64,000 nt of DNA from Streptomyces roseofulvus. Its GTDB lineage: Bacteria > Actinomycetota > Actinomycetes > Streptomycetales > Streptomycetaceae. Below, in pieces: positions 46,827 through 57,996 of the stretch; position 1 is the first letter of the stretch, and every line of letters starts with the position of its first letter. The notes beneath the pieces were generated by a model. That model did no database searches. It was given only the letters and a program-made list of their open reading frames with translations, and was not told where the DNA came from. The stretch is taken from assembly GCF_039534915.1 (NCBI RefSeq), contig NZ_BAAAWE010000001.1:2108001-2172000 (forward strand), written 5' to 3'. The position numbers and the translations under genes were made by a program.

Positions 46827-47306
46827 TCACGGCCGGTCCGGCCCGCCCTCCCCCGGCCCCCGCACCGGCACCCCGAGCCGCCGGGCGACCTCCGCCGCGA
46901 TGGCGCGCGGCCCGTCCCACACGACCTCCTGCCACTGGGCGAGAGCCGCCCGCTCCCCCGCCCCGCCCACGGCGTCCAGCACCAGGATCCAGCCCCGGCT
47001 GTCCCCGTCCCACGCCGACTCCAGCGCGGCGACCGGCCACCCGAGCGCCTCCGCCCGCGCGGTGAGCGTGTCCGCGTCCCGGGCCGGCGGCGGCACCAGC
47101 CGGTCGGCCAGGATCTCCTCCCGCACGTGGACGAGGTCGAGGCACGTGTACAGGCCGGGACGCGGGTGCAGCCCGGCGTCCAGGACCTGCCGGGCCGCCA
47201 TCAGCCGGGACCGCCGCAGGACATGGGCGTCCAGCCGTTCCCGCACGGCCTGCGGCAGGGCGGCCCACAGCACGTGCGGCGCGGGCGAACGGTCCTCGTG
47301 GGTCAT
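46827..47306 (-). CDS. Hypothetical protein
   Basis: A 159-residue soluble protein I do not recognise. It starts with THEDRSPAPHVLWAALP, has an Arg-rich helix (ERLDAHVLRRSRLMAARQVLDA) and an alternating region with GWILVLDAVGG, ending in an Arg/Pro/Gly tail. No signal or membrane segment. Codon use is normal. It lies 19 bp upstream of the kinase-like gene on the same strand and may form an operon with it. Its ATG at 47306 is only 5 bp from the -35 box of the divergent SDR promoter, so the two promoters overlap. Confidence 0.7.
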   Translation of the reverse strand: MTHEDRSPAPHVLWAALPQAVRERLDAHVLRRSRLMAARQVLDAGLHPRPGLYTCLDLVHVREEILADRLVPPPARDADTLTARAEALGWPVAALESAWDGDSRGWILVLDAVGGAGERAALAQWQEVVWDGPRAIAAEVARRLGVPVRGPGEGGPDRP

Positions 47307-47310
47307 GGAC

Positions 47311-47350
47311 TTGACCTTGTCACTGGCGTCACGGTTCCACCATCGGATTC
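47311..47350 (+). promoter_or_regulatory. MerR-type promoter/operator of the SDR-merR operon
   Basis: TTGACC (47311-47316) and a weak -10 (CACCAT, 47338-47343) are separated by about 21 bp, longer than the usual 17, with an imperfect 22-bp dyad (47314-47335, arms ACCTTGTCAC and GCGTCACGGT) between them. This is the layout of promoters that MerR-type proteins activate by DNA distortion. The start point would fall at or next to the SDR ATG at 47351. Confidence 0.6.
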
Positions 47351-48115
47351 ATGGACACCCACGAGACCGCCTCCACCGCCCGCGTCGTCCTCGTCACCGG
47401 CGCCGGGACCGGCATCGGCCGGGCCACCGCGCGGGCCTTCGCCCGACAGGGCGCCACCGTCGTCGCGGTGGGCCGCAGGCCCGGGCCGCTGCGGGAGACC
47501 GCCGCCGAGGCGCCCGCCGCGATCCACCCGTACCCCGCCGACATCACCGCCGAGGGCGCCCCCGAGGAACTGGTCCGGGACGTCCTCGCCGCCCACGGCC
47601 GCCTCGACGTCCTCGTCAACAACGCGGGCATCGCGGGCGGCGGCCCGCTCGGCACCCTCGACCGGACGGTGATCGGCCCCCTCCTGGAGACGAACCTGAT
47701 CGCGCCCGTGCTGCTCACCCAGGCCGCGGTGCCGGCGCTGACCGCCTCCCGGGGCGTGGTCGTCAACGTGACGACGACGATCGGACAGCGCGGCTGGCCC
47801 GCCAGTTCCGTCTACCCGGCGACCAAGAGCGCCCTGGAGACGCTGACCCGCTGCTGGGCGGTGGAACTCGCGCCCGCCGGGATCCGGGTGGTGGCGGTCG
47901 CGCCCGGCGCCGTCGAGACTCCCATCGCCGATCACATGGGCCTGACGCCGGAACAGCGGCGGCGGACCCGCGCGTGGCAGGTGGCGCACACCCCGCTCGG
48001 GCGGATCGGCCGGCCCGAGGAGGTCGCCTGGGCGGTCACCGCGCTCGCCGCGCCCGAGGCCGCCTACCTCACCGGGACCGTCCTCCCCGTCGACGGGGGC
48101 GCGCTCGTCGCGTGA
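47351..48115 (+). CDS. Short-chain dehydrogenase/reductase
   Basis: A 254-residue classical SDR oxidoreductase. The NAD(P) motif is VTGAGTGIGRATA, with NNAGIAG, catalytic Ser in NVTTTIGQRG region, Tyr/Lys in SSVYPATKSALE, and the PGAVETPI sequence after beta-6. VGRRPGPL after beta-2 has Arg residues favouring NADPH. There is no ribosome binding site before the ATG at 47351; the upstream promoter suggests a leaderless mRNA. It is 13 bp before a MerR-family regulator, and the pair probably form a self-regulated, inducible detoxification or redox unit. Substrate unknown. Confidence 0.9.
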   Translation: MDTHETASTARVVLVTGAGTGIGRATARAFARQGATVVAVGRRPGPLRETAAEAPAAIHPYPADITAEGAPEELVRDVLAAHGRLDVLVNNAGIAGGGPLGTLDRTVIGPLLETNLIAPVLLTQAAVPALTASRGVVVNVTTTIGQRGWPASSVYPATKSALETLTRCWAVELAPAGIRVVAVAPGAVETPIADHMGLTPEQRRRTRAWQVAHTPLGRIGRPEEVAWAVTALAAPEAAYLTGTVLPVDGGALVA

Positions 48116-48128
48116 TACGACTGCGGGG

Positions 48129-48506
48129 GTGCGCATCGGTGAACTGGCCCGCAGGACGGGCGTGTCGGCGCGGGCCCTGCGCCACTACGAGCAGGCCGGG
48201 CTCATCGCCTCCGCCCGCGCGGCCAACGGCTACCGCGTCTACGAGGAGGGCGCGGTCGTCCGCGTCGCCAACATCCGCTACCTCCTCGACGCCGGGCTCA
48301 CCCTCGACGACGTGTCGGCCTTCCGCTCCTGCCTCGACGGGGACCTGCCGTCGGTGCGGCCCTCCGCCCGCGGCCTGGAGATCGCCCGGGAACGGCTGGC
48401 GGTGCTCGACGCACGGATCGCGGCCCAGACGGCGGCCCGCGACCGGCTGGCGGCGGCACTCGCCGACCGGTCCGGCAGTGACGCGACGGCCCCCGGACTG
48501 TCATGA
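48129..48506 (+). CDS. MerR-family transcription regulator
   Basis: A 125-residue regulator: a winged HTH at residues 1-70 (MRIGELARRTGVSARALRHYEQAGLI, then GYRVYEEGAVVRVANIRYLLDAGL), then a long dimerisation helix (IARERLAVLDARIAAQTAARDRL) with no metal-binding Cys or extended ligand domain. It starts with GTG 48129, 13 bp after the SDR stop. The SDR promoter has a MerR-type long spacer, so this protein likely activates its own operon in response to a small molecule. Confidence 0.9.
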   Translation: MRIGELARRTGVSARALRHYEQAGLIASARAANGYRVYEEGAVVRVANIRYLLDAGLTLDDVSAFRSCLDGDLPSVRPSARGLEIARERLAVLDARIAAQTAARDRLAAALADRSGSDATAPGLS

Positions 48507-48563
48507 TCTGACGGTCCGGAGGATCTTCGGACCGCAGGAGCGGCTACGGGAGGACGACCGGTC

Positions 48564-49022
48564 ATGGAAGCGGCGCTGATAGCGGTGGCGGGCACGCTCC
48601 TCGGCGTGATCGCCACCCACTGGTTCCAGGGGCGGATGACCCTGCGCACGGCGGCACTCGCCCGGAACGAGCAGCTCCGCCAGGAACGGATCGCCACGTA
48701 CAGCGCCTTCGCCGGCGCCGTCGTCGAGTACCGCCACAGCCAGAACGACCGCTGGTTCCGGGCCGTCGAGGAGCCCGGCTCCGACGAGGCCGAGGAGTCC
48801 CGGCACGCCTCCTACCGGCAGCGGACCGCCGCCCGCCAGGCCCTCTTCCGCGTCCAGCTGGTCTGCGACGACGCCGGCGTCCGGCGGCTCGCCGAGGCCG
48901 CCTTCCAGCAGACCCACTGCATGCACGAGGCGGTGGGCACGGCGGACCGGGCCCGCCGCTCCGACGAGGCCAAGGAGGCCCTCTCCCGGTTCATCGCCGC
49001 CGCCGCGCCCGGACTGCGCTGA
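48564..49022 (+). CDS. Small protein with N-terminal membrane anchor, unknown function
   Basis: A 152-residue protein. Residues 3-20 form a single membrane helix (ALIAVAGTLLGVIATHW), and the rest is a long helical, charged region facing the cytoplasm (LARNEQLRQERIATYSAFAGAVVEY ... RLAEAAFQQTHCMHEAVG). I recall such short streptomycete proteins as common and uncharacterised. ATG at 48564. It stands 57 bp after the merR gene and 11 bp before the DUF2293 gene, so it may be co-transcribed with both. Function not assignable. Confidence 0.75.
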   Translation: MEAALIAVAGTLLGVIATHWFQGRMTLRTAALARNEQLRQERIATYSAFAGAVVEYRHSQNDRWFRAVEEPGSDEAEESRHASYRQRTAARQALFRVQLVCDDAGVRRLAEAAFQQTHCMHEAVGTADRARRSDEAKEALSRFIAAAAPGLR

Positions 49023-49033
49023 GGACGGCGGGC

Positions 49034-49777
49034 ATGGACCTCGTCGCGCCCGTCGTCGTCGAACCGCTGCGCCGCCGCCGCTGCTCGGAGTGCCGGCAGG
49101 GCCCGCTGGAACGGATGATCGTCGAGTACGGCCGGCCGGTCTGCCTGGACTGCGCCGACCTCGGCCACCTGGTCTTCCTGCGCCGCGGCGACACCGCCCT
49201 CACCCGGCGCGCCCGGGAGCGCAGCACGCTGTGGGCGGTGGTCGTCCGCCACAACCGGCGCCGCACCCGGTACGAGCGGCAGGGGCTGCTCGTCGAGGAG
49301 GCGGCCCTCGCGCTGGCGGAGGCGGCCTGCCTCGCCGACGCGGAGGCCCGGGCCCGGCGGCGGGCCCGGGACGCGGAGCGGCGGGCGGCGCGGGACGCCG
49401 GGATCACCGAGGCGCTGCGGGCCGAGATCCTGCGGCTCTTCCCCACGATGCCGCTCGACCGGGCGGCCGAGATCGCCGCCCACGCCTCGGCGAAGGGCAG
49501 CGGCCGGGTGGGCCGGACGGCCGCCGGGCGAGCCCTCGACCGGGGCGCCGTGACGGCCGCGGTCCGCGCCTCGGTACGGCACCTGGACACGCCCTACGAC
49601 ACGCTGCTGATGAGCGGTGTCCCCCGCCACCGGGCCCGCACCACGGTCGCCCCGGCCATCGAGACGGTGCTCCGGGCCTGGCGCGCACCGGAGTCACGAG
49701 GGCGCGGAGACGCGGACGCGCCCGGCGTGACGGACACGACGGGCGCGAAGGGGACGCCGGGCCGGGCGGACCGCTGA
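49034..49777 (+). CDS. DUF2293-domain protein
   Basis: A 247-residue protein. The N-terminus has a zinc-ribbon-like pair of Cys-x2-Cys (CSEC ... CLDC), then a long Ala/Arg-rich coiled region and a C-terminal DUF2293 domain recognisable by EIAAHASAKGSGRVGRTAAG and VRASVRHLDTPYDTLL, ending MSGVPRHRART. The C-terminal 30 residues are Gly/Asp/Thr rich. DUF2293 proteins are found in actinobacteria and fungi with no proven role; zinc and nucleic-acid binding would fit. ATG at 49034, 11 bp after the preceding gene. It is convergent with the chaplin. Confidence 0.85.
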   Translation: MDLVAPVVVEPLRRRRCSECRQGPLERMIVEYGRPVCLDCADLGHLVFLRRGDTALTRRARERSTLWAVVVRHNRRRTRYERQGLLVEEAALALAEAACLADAEARARRRARDAERRAARDAGITEALRAEILRLFPTMPLDRAAEIAAHASAKGSGRVGRTAAGRALDRGAVTAAVRASVRHLDTPYDTLLMSGVPRHRARTTVAPAIETVLRAWRAPESRGRGDADAPGVTDTTGAKGTPGRADR

Positions 49778-49822
49778 CGGCTCGGACGTCAGCGGGGCCG
49801 GCCTCGGCGTGGGAGGTCCGGG

Positions 49823-50635
49823 TCAGACCTGGTCGGCCGCGCGACGGGCGCGGCGGTACATCAGCGCGCCACCGAGGAGGAGCGCGGCGCTGCCCGCGGC
49901 GGCGAAGCCGACGCTCTCGCTGCCGGTGGCGGCGAGCGACGAGGTGCTGGTCTCGCCCTGCGGGGCGGGAGCGGGAGCGGGCACCGGGGCGGGCGCCTCG
50001 GGCTTCTCCTGCTCGGCGACCGGCTTCGGCGGCACGTTGCGCACCGGGGTCTGCGGGCGCGGGGTCGGGATCTCGACCTCGGGCTCCTCGGGGGTGCTCG
50101 GGCCGTTGACGCCGGTGTTCCCGACGGCCGGGTTGCCGATGCCCACCACGTTGACCGAGTTGCCGACGACGTTGACCGGCAGGTCGATCGGGAGCTGGAG
50201 GCCGTTCCCGGACAGCACGCCCGGGGAGCCCTCGGCGTGGCTCTCGGCGGTGGCGCCGCCGCCGTTGACCGCGCCGCCGTCCGAGGAGCCGCCGCCGGTG
50301 CCGGTGCCGGTCTGCTCGCCGCCGCGCGGGGTCATGGCCTCGTCCTTGTGGGTCCGCCCGGGGCCCGAGTCCGTGGACTCCCCGGCCGGGGCCGAGGTGT
50401 TGGCGCACGCGTTGCCCGCCGCCGGGTTGAGCAGCCCGACCACGTTGACCGTGTTCCCACAGAGGTTGACCGGTACGTGGACCGGCAGCTGGATCGTGTT
50501 GCCGGAGCCGACGCCGGGCGAGCCGACCGCGGCCCCCTCGGCTCCCGAGTCCGCGTGGGCGGCGCCCGCCGACAGCGCGAGCGCGCCACCCGTGACCAAC
50601 AGTGTGGCCAGACCACTTCGGCGCATCTGCCTCAT
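49823..50635 (-). CDS. Long chaplin with sortase-type C-terminus
   Basis: Chaplins are secreted amyloid-forming proteins that make aerial hyphae and spores hydrophobic. The 270-residue product has a signal peptide (1-28), a first chaplin domain at about 37-78 with the usual two cysteines (Cys59, Cys77), a Gly/Ser/Thr-rich spacer, a second chaplin domain at about 136-177 in which both cysteines are replaced (Val157, Gly175), a Pro/Glu/Ala-rich wall-spanning stretch, the sorting motif LAATG (234-238), a membrane helix and a basic end. That is the layout of the ChpA-C class anchored by sortase. ATG at 50635. Confidence 0.92.
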   Translation of the reverse strand: MRQMRRSGLATLLVTGGALALSAGAAHADSGAEGAAVGSPGVGSGNTIQLPVHVPVNLCGNTVNVVGLLNPAAGNACANTSAPAGESTDSGPGRTHKDEAMTPRGGEQTGTGTGGGSSDGGAVNGGGATAESHAEGSPGVLSGNGLQLPIDLPVNVVGNSVNVVGIGNPAVGNTGVNGPSTPEEPEVEIPTPRPQTPVRNVPPKPVAEQEKPEAPAPVPAPAPAPQGETSTSSLAATGSESVGFAAAGSAALLLGGALMYRRARRAADQV

Positions 50636-50772
50636 GGCTTCCTGCCTTCCGGAGTTGCACGGGCGATTGCCCGTACCGGAATAAACGCGACGCACACGTA
50701 TGCCGGATCCGGCCGTTGGCGGGTTTCACTCGTTCGAGGGAGGCTCCGTTCGAGTGGTGCCGCCGGTGTCCG

Positions 50773-52049
50773 CTAGCCGCCCAGGAGTTCGGTGAGGGCT
50801 CCGACCGGGTCGGCGTCGGGGATGCCGCGCGGCCACCAGTCCTCGCGGCCGCGGTCCGATTCGTACGGGTACCACAGGCCGTCCTTGCCGAGCCGCAGTT
50901 GGAGCGAGGCGGTGGAGAGCCGGTTGCGCCAGGGGCGGAAGGTCGGGAAGTCGGCGGCGAGGAGCGCGGGTCTCGCCCGGTCGAACGGTCCGGCGGGCGG
51001 GTCCCAGGGCTCCTCCAGGACCGTGAGCCCCGCCGCGCCGCCCTGGCGCCAGGCGGCGACGGCGCGGGCGAGGTCGGTCGGGGTCCGGTCGAGGGCGTCG
51101 GCCAGGTCCCGGTAGAGCGCGCGGGTCGAGGCGGTGAGCCCGGAGCCGGGGTGGGCGGCGGCCAGCCGGACCGCGTCCTGCCACGGGGTGAGGCCGGCGA
51201 CCGGGTCGTGCCCGGTGGCGAGGAAGGCGTGGGCACGGGCGGCGGCCTCCCCGGCCAGCAGGTCCAGCGCGAGGGGGTCCGGGGCGTGCGGGTCCGGCGG
51301 GAAGACGGCGGGGCGGCCGGGCCGGTCGGGGAGCGGCAGCGGCGGGGGCAGCGGCAGCGCGGGCACGGTGGCGGCAAGCACGTCCCGGGCGGGCACGGCG
51401 GGCAGGACGGGCGCGGCGGGAGCGGATTCGGCGGCGGACCGGACCGCGTTGCGCCGGGAGAGCTCGGCGAGGAGCTCGCCCTCGCCGCGGCCGCGCATCA
51501 GGAAGAGGACGAACGGGTCCTCGTCGAGGAGCCGGGCGGCCTGGTAGCAGAGGGCGGCGGCGTGCTTGCAGGGGAAGCCGTCGTCGGGGCAGGAGCAGTC
51601 GGGCAACAGGTCGCCGGGGGCGGGCAGCAGTCCCTCGACGGCCTCCAGCGCGTGCGGGACCTCCTTGTCGAGGAGGGCGGCCATGTGCTCGGGCCGGGCG
51701 GCGGCCTCGTCGAGGAAGAGCTCCCAGCCGTCGTCGCCGAGGGTCCGCATCCGGATCTCCGTGCGGTACGGGCGGATCCGGCTGCCGTGCACATAGGCGA
51801 CGACCCGGCCCGGGGTGACGGTGATGGCGTCGACGTGACCGCGCTCCGCGTAGGCCCGGCCGCGGCCCAGGCGGGCCTGGTCGAGCGCGGTGCGCTCCAG
51901 GGCGGCCACCCAGGCGTTGCCCCACCAGGTGGCGGCGAAGCGCCCGTCGGCGGCTTCGCGGGGCGGGACGGCCGGGAAGGTGCGGCGGCGGTCGTCGTGG
52001 CGGGGGCCGGCCGCGCGGGCGGGGCGGGCGGCCCGGGAGGCGGGGCGGT

Positions 52050-52053
<4 letters not shown>
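50773..52053 (-). CDS. SWIM zinc-finger protein
   Basis: A 426-residue protein with a SWIM-type zinc finger, CSCPDDGFPCKHAAALCYQ (Cys-x-Cys-xn-Cys-x-His), around residue 172. Upstream is the conserved GRFAATWWGNAWVAALERT and LGRGRAYAERGHVDAI region seen in actinobacterial SWIM proteins; the C-terminal half is Pro/Ala rich with a folded end (SLQLRLGKDGLWYPY). SWIM fingers bind DNA or proteins. The GTG at 52053 overlaps the stop of the SNF2 helicase gene (GTGA), so the two proteins are probably partners on DNA. Function unknown. Confidence 0.88.
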
Positions 52054-54893
<2,840 letters not shown>

Positions 54894-55118
54894 GTGCCGC
54901 CCTCCTTCCCCGGGGTCCCCCGTCCGGCGCGGAGCTTCCGCGTCGATACCCCCGACCTTACGGGCGGGGTCTGACAACGGTCGCCGGCGCGTGTCCCCCG
55001 ACCGGCCCAACCCCGGATGACAGCCGCGTCCGGGGGCGGGAGGGTGGCGTCGACCAGGGCTTTTCGCCTCCGGGGCTGCCGCCGACCGCCTCGCTCGCCC
55101 GATCGAAGGGGTTCCGCC

Positions 55119-55451
55119 ATGTCCGTTCGCCGGCGTCTCACGACCGCCACCGGGGCCGTGCTGCTCACGCTCACGGTCGCGGGCTGCTCGGGCCTCGGCC
55201 GCACCGCCGTCGGCCCCGTCACGTACGAGACGCGCGGGGAGAAGGTGGTGCGGGTGATGAGCCCGCCGGTCAAGGGCTGCCACCGGCTGCCGCTCGGCGC
55301 GACGCGGGTCGAGAACGGCACGCTGGTGGACCTGATCCTGTACCGGACCCCGCACTGCCGGGGCGAGGAGCCGATCTACCTGCCGACCAACAGCGCCGAC
55401 TCGATCGCGCCGGGCACCCTGCCCTGGCGCAGCTACACGATCGTGCACTGA
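55119..55451 (+). CDS. Small secreted lipoprotein
   Basis: A 110-residue protein with a lipoprotein signal (TGAVLLTLTVAGC, lipobox Cys near residue 23), then a small beta-rich domain with KGCHRLPLGATRVENGTLVD and TPHCRGEEPIYLP. The two Cys in the mature part may form a disulfide. I recall similar short lipoproteins in other streptomycetes with no function. ATG at 55119 has AAGGGG 8 bases upstream. It is a single gene divergent from the SNF2 helicase. Confidence 0.85.
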   Translation: MSVRRRLTTATGAVLLTLTVAGCSGLGRTAVGPVTYETRGEKVVRVMSPPVKGCHRLPLGATRVENGTLVDLILYRTPHCRGEEPIYLPTNSADSIAPGTLPWRSYTIVH

Positions 55452-55537
55452 ACCGGGGCCCCGCCGCCGTTCCCTTCGCCTTCCGGTGGGTAGATGCTGG
55501 AAGTGCCCACAGGGATCCGACGGAACGGGGCGCCGTC

Positions 55538-55816
55538 ATGCGTACCGGAAGCGAGCCGGCCACCGCCCGCAGCACGCTGCGGCTGCGGTTCTGGCTGAGT
55601 GCCTGGGGGATGGTGTGGGCGGTCTTCGGCACGGTGGTCTTCGTGCTGGTGGACCGCCCCGGCTGGGCGGTGGCCTGCGGGGTGCTGTTCCTGGTGGTCG
55701 CCGTCGACATGTCGATGGTCCTGCGTCATCTGCGCCAGGGCCCGCACTGGCAGCCGGGCCGGGACGTCCCCCCGTACGAGCCGGACCACGGCGGCCGTGA
55801 CGGCAAGGACCGCTGA
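55538..55816 (+). CDS. Small two-helix membrane protein (DUF6343-like)
   Basis: A 92-residue protein with two membrane helices (WLSAWGMVWAVFGTVVFVLV and VACGVLFLVVAVDMSMVL) and polar ends. The start MRTGSEPATARSTLRLRFWLS matches a streptomycete family I recall as DUF6343. No function is known. ATG at 55538. It is convergent with a TPR-protein gene, 11 bp apart. Nothing further can be inferred from neighbours. Confidence 0.75.
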   Translation: MRTGSEPATARSTLRLRFWLSAWGMVWAVFGTVVFVLVDRPGWAVACGVLFLVVAVDMSMVLRHLRQGPHWQPGRDVPPYEPDHGGRDGKDR

Positions 55817-55827
55817 GGCCCGACCGG

Positions 55828-56196
55828 TCAGTCCTCGGTGCCGAAGCCGGCGGCCCGCACGTACTCGGGCCTGGGGTCGAGCGCGGCGGCCAGCCGGAAG
55901 TGCCGGGTGGCCCGGGCGTCCTGCCCGGACCGCTGGAGGGTGCGGGCGAGGGCGAAGTGGGCGAAGGCGTTGTCCGGCTCGCGCTCCAGCACCAGCTCGA
56001 ATTCCAGCTGCGCGGGACGCAGCTGGGCGGCGGCGAAGAAGGCCCGGGCCCGCAGCAGGCGGGCGGCGGTGTTCTCCGGATGCTCGGCGATGACCGAGTC
56101 CAGCAGCTTCACGGCACCCCGCGGGTCCCGCGCGGCGAGCAGCTGCTCCGCGGCACGGAAGTCGATGACGTGCGTCTCCGGATTTCTCTCGGCCAT
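55828..56196 (-). CDS. Tetratricopeptide repeat protein
   Basis: A 122-residue soluble protein made almost entirely of TPR units: AEQLLAARDPRGAVKLLDSVIAEHPEN, then a second with FAAAQLRPAQLEFELVLEREPDN and a third with ALARTLQRSGQDARATRHF, plus a short tail. TPR proteins are adaptors; the partner is unknown. The start is the ATG at 56196, with GAAGG 9 bases upstream; the ATG at 56205 abuts that site. It is 57 bp after coaE on the same strand, the order I recall in S. coelicolor. Confidence 0.9.
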   Translation of the reverse strand: MAERNPETHVIDFRAAEQLLAARDPRGAVKLLDSVIAEHPENTAARLLRARAFFAAAQLRPAQLEFELVLEREPDNAFAHFALARTLQRSGQDARATRHFRLAAALDPRPEYVRAAGFGTED

Positions 56197-56253
56197 GAAC
56201 TGCATCCTTCCCACGTTCCGGGCCGGGAACACCGGGCGCGGCGTTCCCGGCGG

Positions 56254-56859
56254 CTAGGCGTTCTCCGCCGCCCGGCGGGCCAGCTCCTCCCACACCTTCC
56301 GCACCCGCGGTTCCAGCGCGTCGAGCGGGCCGTCGTTGTCGATCACCAGGTCCGCGATCTCCAGCCGGGCCGCGCGGTCGGCCTGGGCGGCCATGCGGGC
56401 CCTGGCCTCGTCCGCGGCCATGCCCCGGAGCCGTACCAGCCGGTCGAGCCGGGTCTCGGGCGAGGCGTCCACGACGACGACGAGGTCGTAGAGGGGCGCG
56501 AGGCCGTTCTCCGTGAGGAGCGGTACGTCGTGGATCACCACGTCCCCGGGGCGCGCCGCGCCCTCCAGCTCGGCCGACCGGGCCCCCACGAGCGGGTGCA
56601 CGATCGCGTTGAGCGTGGCCAGCCGCTCGGGGTCGGCGAAGACGATGGAGCCGAGCTTGGGCCGGTCCAGGGCGCCCTCGGCGGTGAGGACGTCCTCCCC
56701 GAAGGCGGCCACGACGGCCGCGAGCCCGGGGGTGCCCGGTTCGACGACCTCCCGGGCGATCCGGTCCGCGTCGATCAGCACGGCCCCGTACGAGACGAGA
56801 AGCCGCGACACCTCACTCTTGCCGGCGCCGATTCCGCCGGTCAGGCCCACCTTCAGCAT
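56254..56859 (-). CDS. coaE: Dephospho-CoA kinase
   Basis: Last step of coenzyme A synthesis: phosphorylation of dephospho-CoA. The 201-residue protein has Walker A in [13 protein letters not shown] (8-16), the DxD-type [10 protein letters not shown], and the substrate loop [12 protein letters not shown] and the [15 protein letters not shown] and [14 protein letters not shown] regions. The ATG at 56859 begins MLKVGLTGG. No extra UPF0157 domain is fused at the C-terminus, unlike some actinobacterial CoaE. It lies between the PAC2 and TPR genes, all on the minus strand with short gaps. Confidence 0.96.
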   Translation of the reverse strand: MLKVGLTGGIGAGKSEVSRLLVSYGAVLIDADRIAREVVEPGTPGLAAVVAAFGEDVLTAEGALDRPKLGSIVFADPERLATLNAIVHPLVGARSAELEGAARPGDVVIHDVPLLTENGLAPLYDLVVVVDASPETRLDRLVRLRGMAADEARARMAAQADRAARLEIADLVIDNDGPLDALEPRVRKVWEELARRAAENA

Positions 56860-56890
56860 GGGCGGCAGCTTAGGCCCTGACCTCGCGCCG

Positions 56891-57829
56891 TCAGGCGTCG
56901 CCCTCGCGTTCGGCGAGGAAGCGCTCGAACTCGCGGCCCAGCTCGTCGGCCGAGGGCAGGTCGACGGGTTCGGCGACGAGGCTGCCGCGGGTCTCCGCTC
57001 CGGCCATGGCGTCGTACTGGTGCTCAAGGCCCTGGACCAGGGCGACCAGCTCCTCGTCGCCGGCGCCGATCTGGCGGTCGATCTCGGTCTGGGTGCGCCG
57101 GGCCTCGGTGCGCAGCGCGTGGGCGACGCCCGGGAGGACGAGCCCGGTGGCGGCGGTGACGGCCTCCAGGGCGGTGAGCGCCGCGTCCGGGTACGGGGAG
57201 CGGGCCACGTAGTGCGGGACGTGGGCGGCGACGCCGAGCGTGTCGAAGCCGGCCTCGGTGAGCCGGTACTCGATGAGGGACTCGGCGCTGCCGGGCACCT
57301 GGGCCTCGTCGAAGGGGCTGCGGTGGCCGGGCATGAGGTCGGTGCGGTTGCCGTGCGGGGTGAGGCCGACGGGCCGGGTGTGCGGGACGCCCATGGGGAT
57401 GCCGTGGAAGTTGACCGCGAGCCGGACGCCGAGCCGTTCGACGATCTGGGCGACGGCGGCGGCGAAGCGCTCCCACTCGACGTCCGGCTCGGGGCCGGAG
57501 AGGACGAGGAAGGGGGCGCCGGTGGCGTCCTGGACGAGGCGGACCTCGATGGTGGGCGTCTCGTACGCGGTCCACCGGTCGCGCCGGAAGGTCAGCAGGG
57601 GGCGGCGGGCGCGGTAGTCCACCAGCCGGTCGTGGTCGAAGCGCGCGACGACCTGGTTCGGCAGGGCGTCGAGGACGCCCTCGACGATCTGCTCGCCGGT
57701 CTCTCCCGCGTCGATGTAGCCGTCGAAGTGGTACAGCATGACCAGTCCGGTCGACTCCTGTGCCAGGGCCAGATCGACCACGGCCAGGCCCTTGGCGTCC
57801 CACTCGTACAAATCCTGGGGATCAAGCAC
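56891..57829 (-). CDS. PAC2-family protein
   Basis: A 312-residue PAC2 (proteasome assembly chaperone 2-like) family protein of the actinobacterial type. Typical sequences are the start [44 protein letters not shown] and [13 protein letters not shown], which define the fold and its conserved pocket. Actinobacteria have proteasomes, so a chaperone link is possible; other PAC2 proteins may be enzymes. GTG at 57829, with GAGGAG 8 bases upstream. It precedes coaE by 31 bp in the same orientation and follows the rpsA terminator. Confidence 0.92.
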   Translation of the reverse strand: MLDPQDLYEWDAKGLAVVDLALAQESTGLVMLYHFDGYIDAGETGEQIVEGVLDALPNQVVARFDHDRLVDYRARRPLLTFRRDRWTAYETPTIEVRLVQDATGAPFLVLSGPEPDVEWERFAAAVAQIVERLGVRLAVNFHGIPMGVPHTRPVGLTPHGNRTDLMPGHRSPFDEAQVPGSAESLIEYRLTEAGFDTLGVAAHVPHYVARSPYPDAALTALEAVTAATGLVLPGVAHALRTEARRTQTEIDRQIGAGDEELVALVQGLEHQYDAMAGAETRGSLVAEPVDLPSADELGREFERFLAEREGDA

Positions 57830-57920
57830 GGTTACCGCTCCTCCTCGCGTCTTCGGGAAGAACGCCACGGAGGCCAAGGTCATTCCCGGCGGCGGCCGGG
57901 GACGGGGCCGGAAACGCGAA

Positions 57921-57956
57921 CCGGGGCCCGCTCCCCCGGAAGGGAGCGGGCCCCGG
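57921..57956 (-). terminator. Terminator after rpsA
   Basis: Perfect 15-bp inverted repeat, 57921-57935/57942-57956, 6-base loop, 41 bp beyond the rpsA stop. Confidence 0.8.
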
Positions 57957-57996
57957 TGTGCTGCTAGCGACTAGCGCCGCTCAGCGGTGAGCCTGT

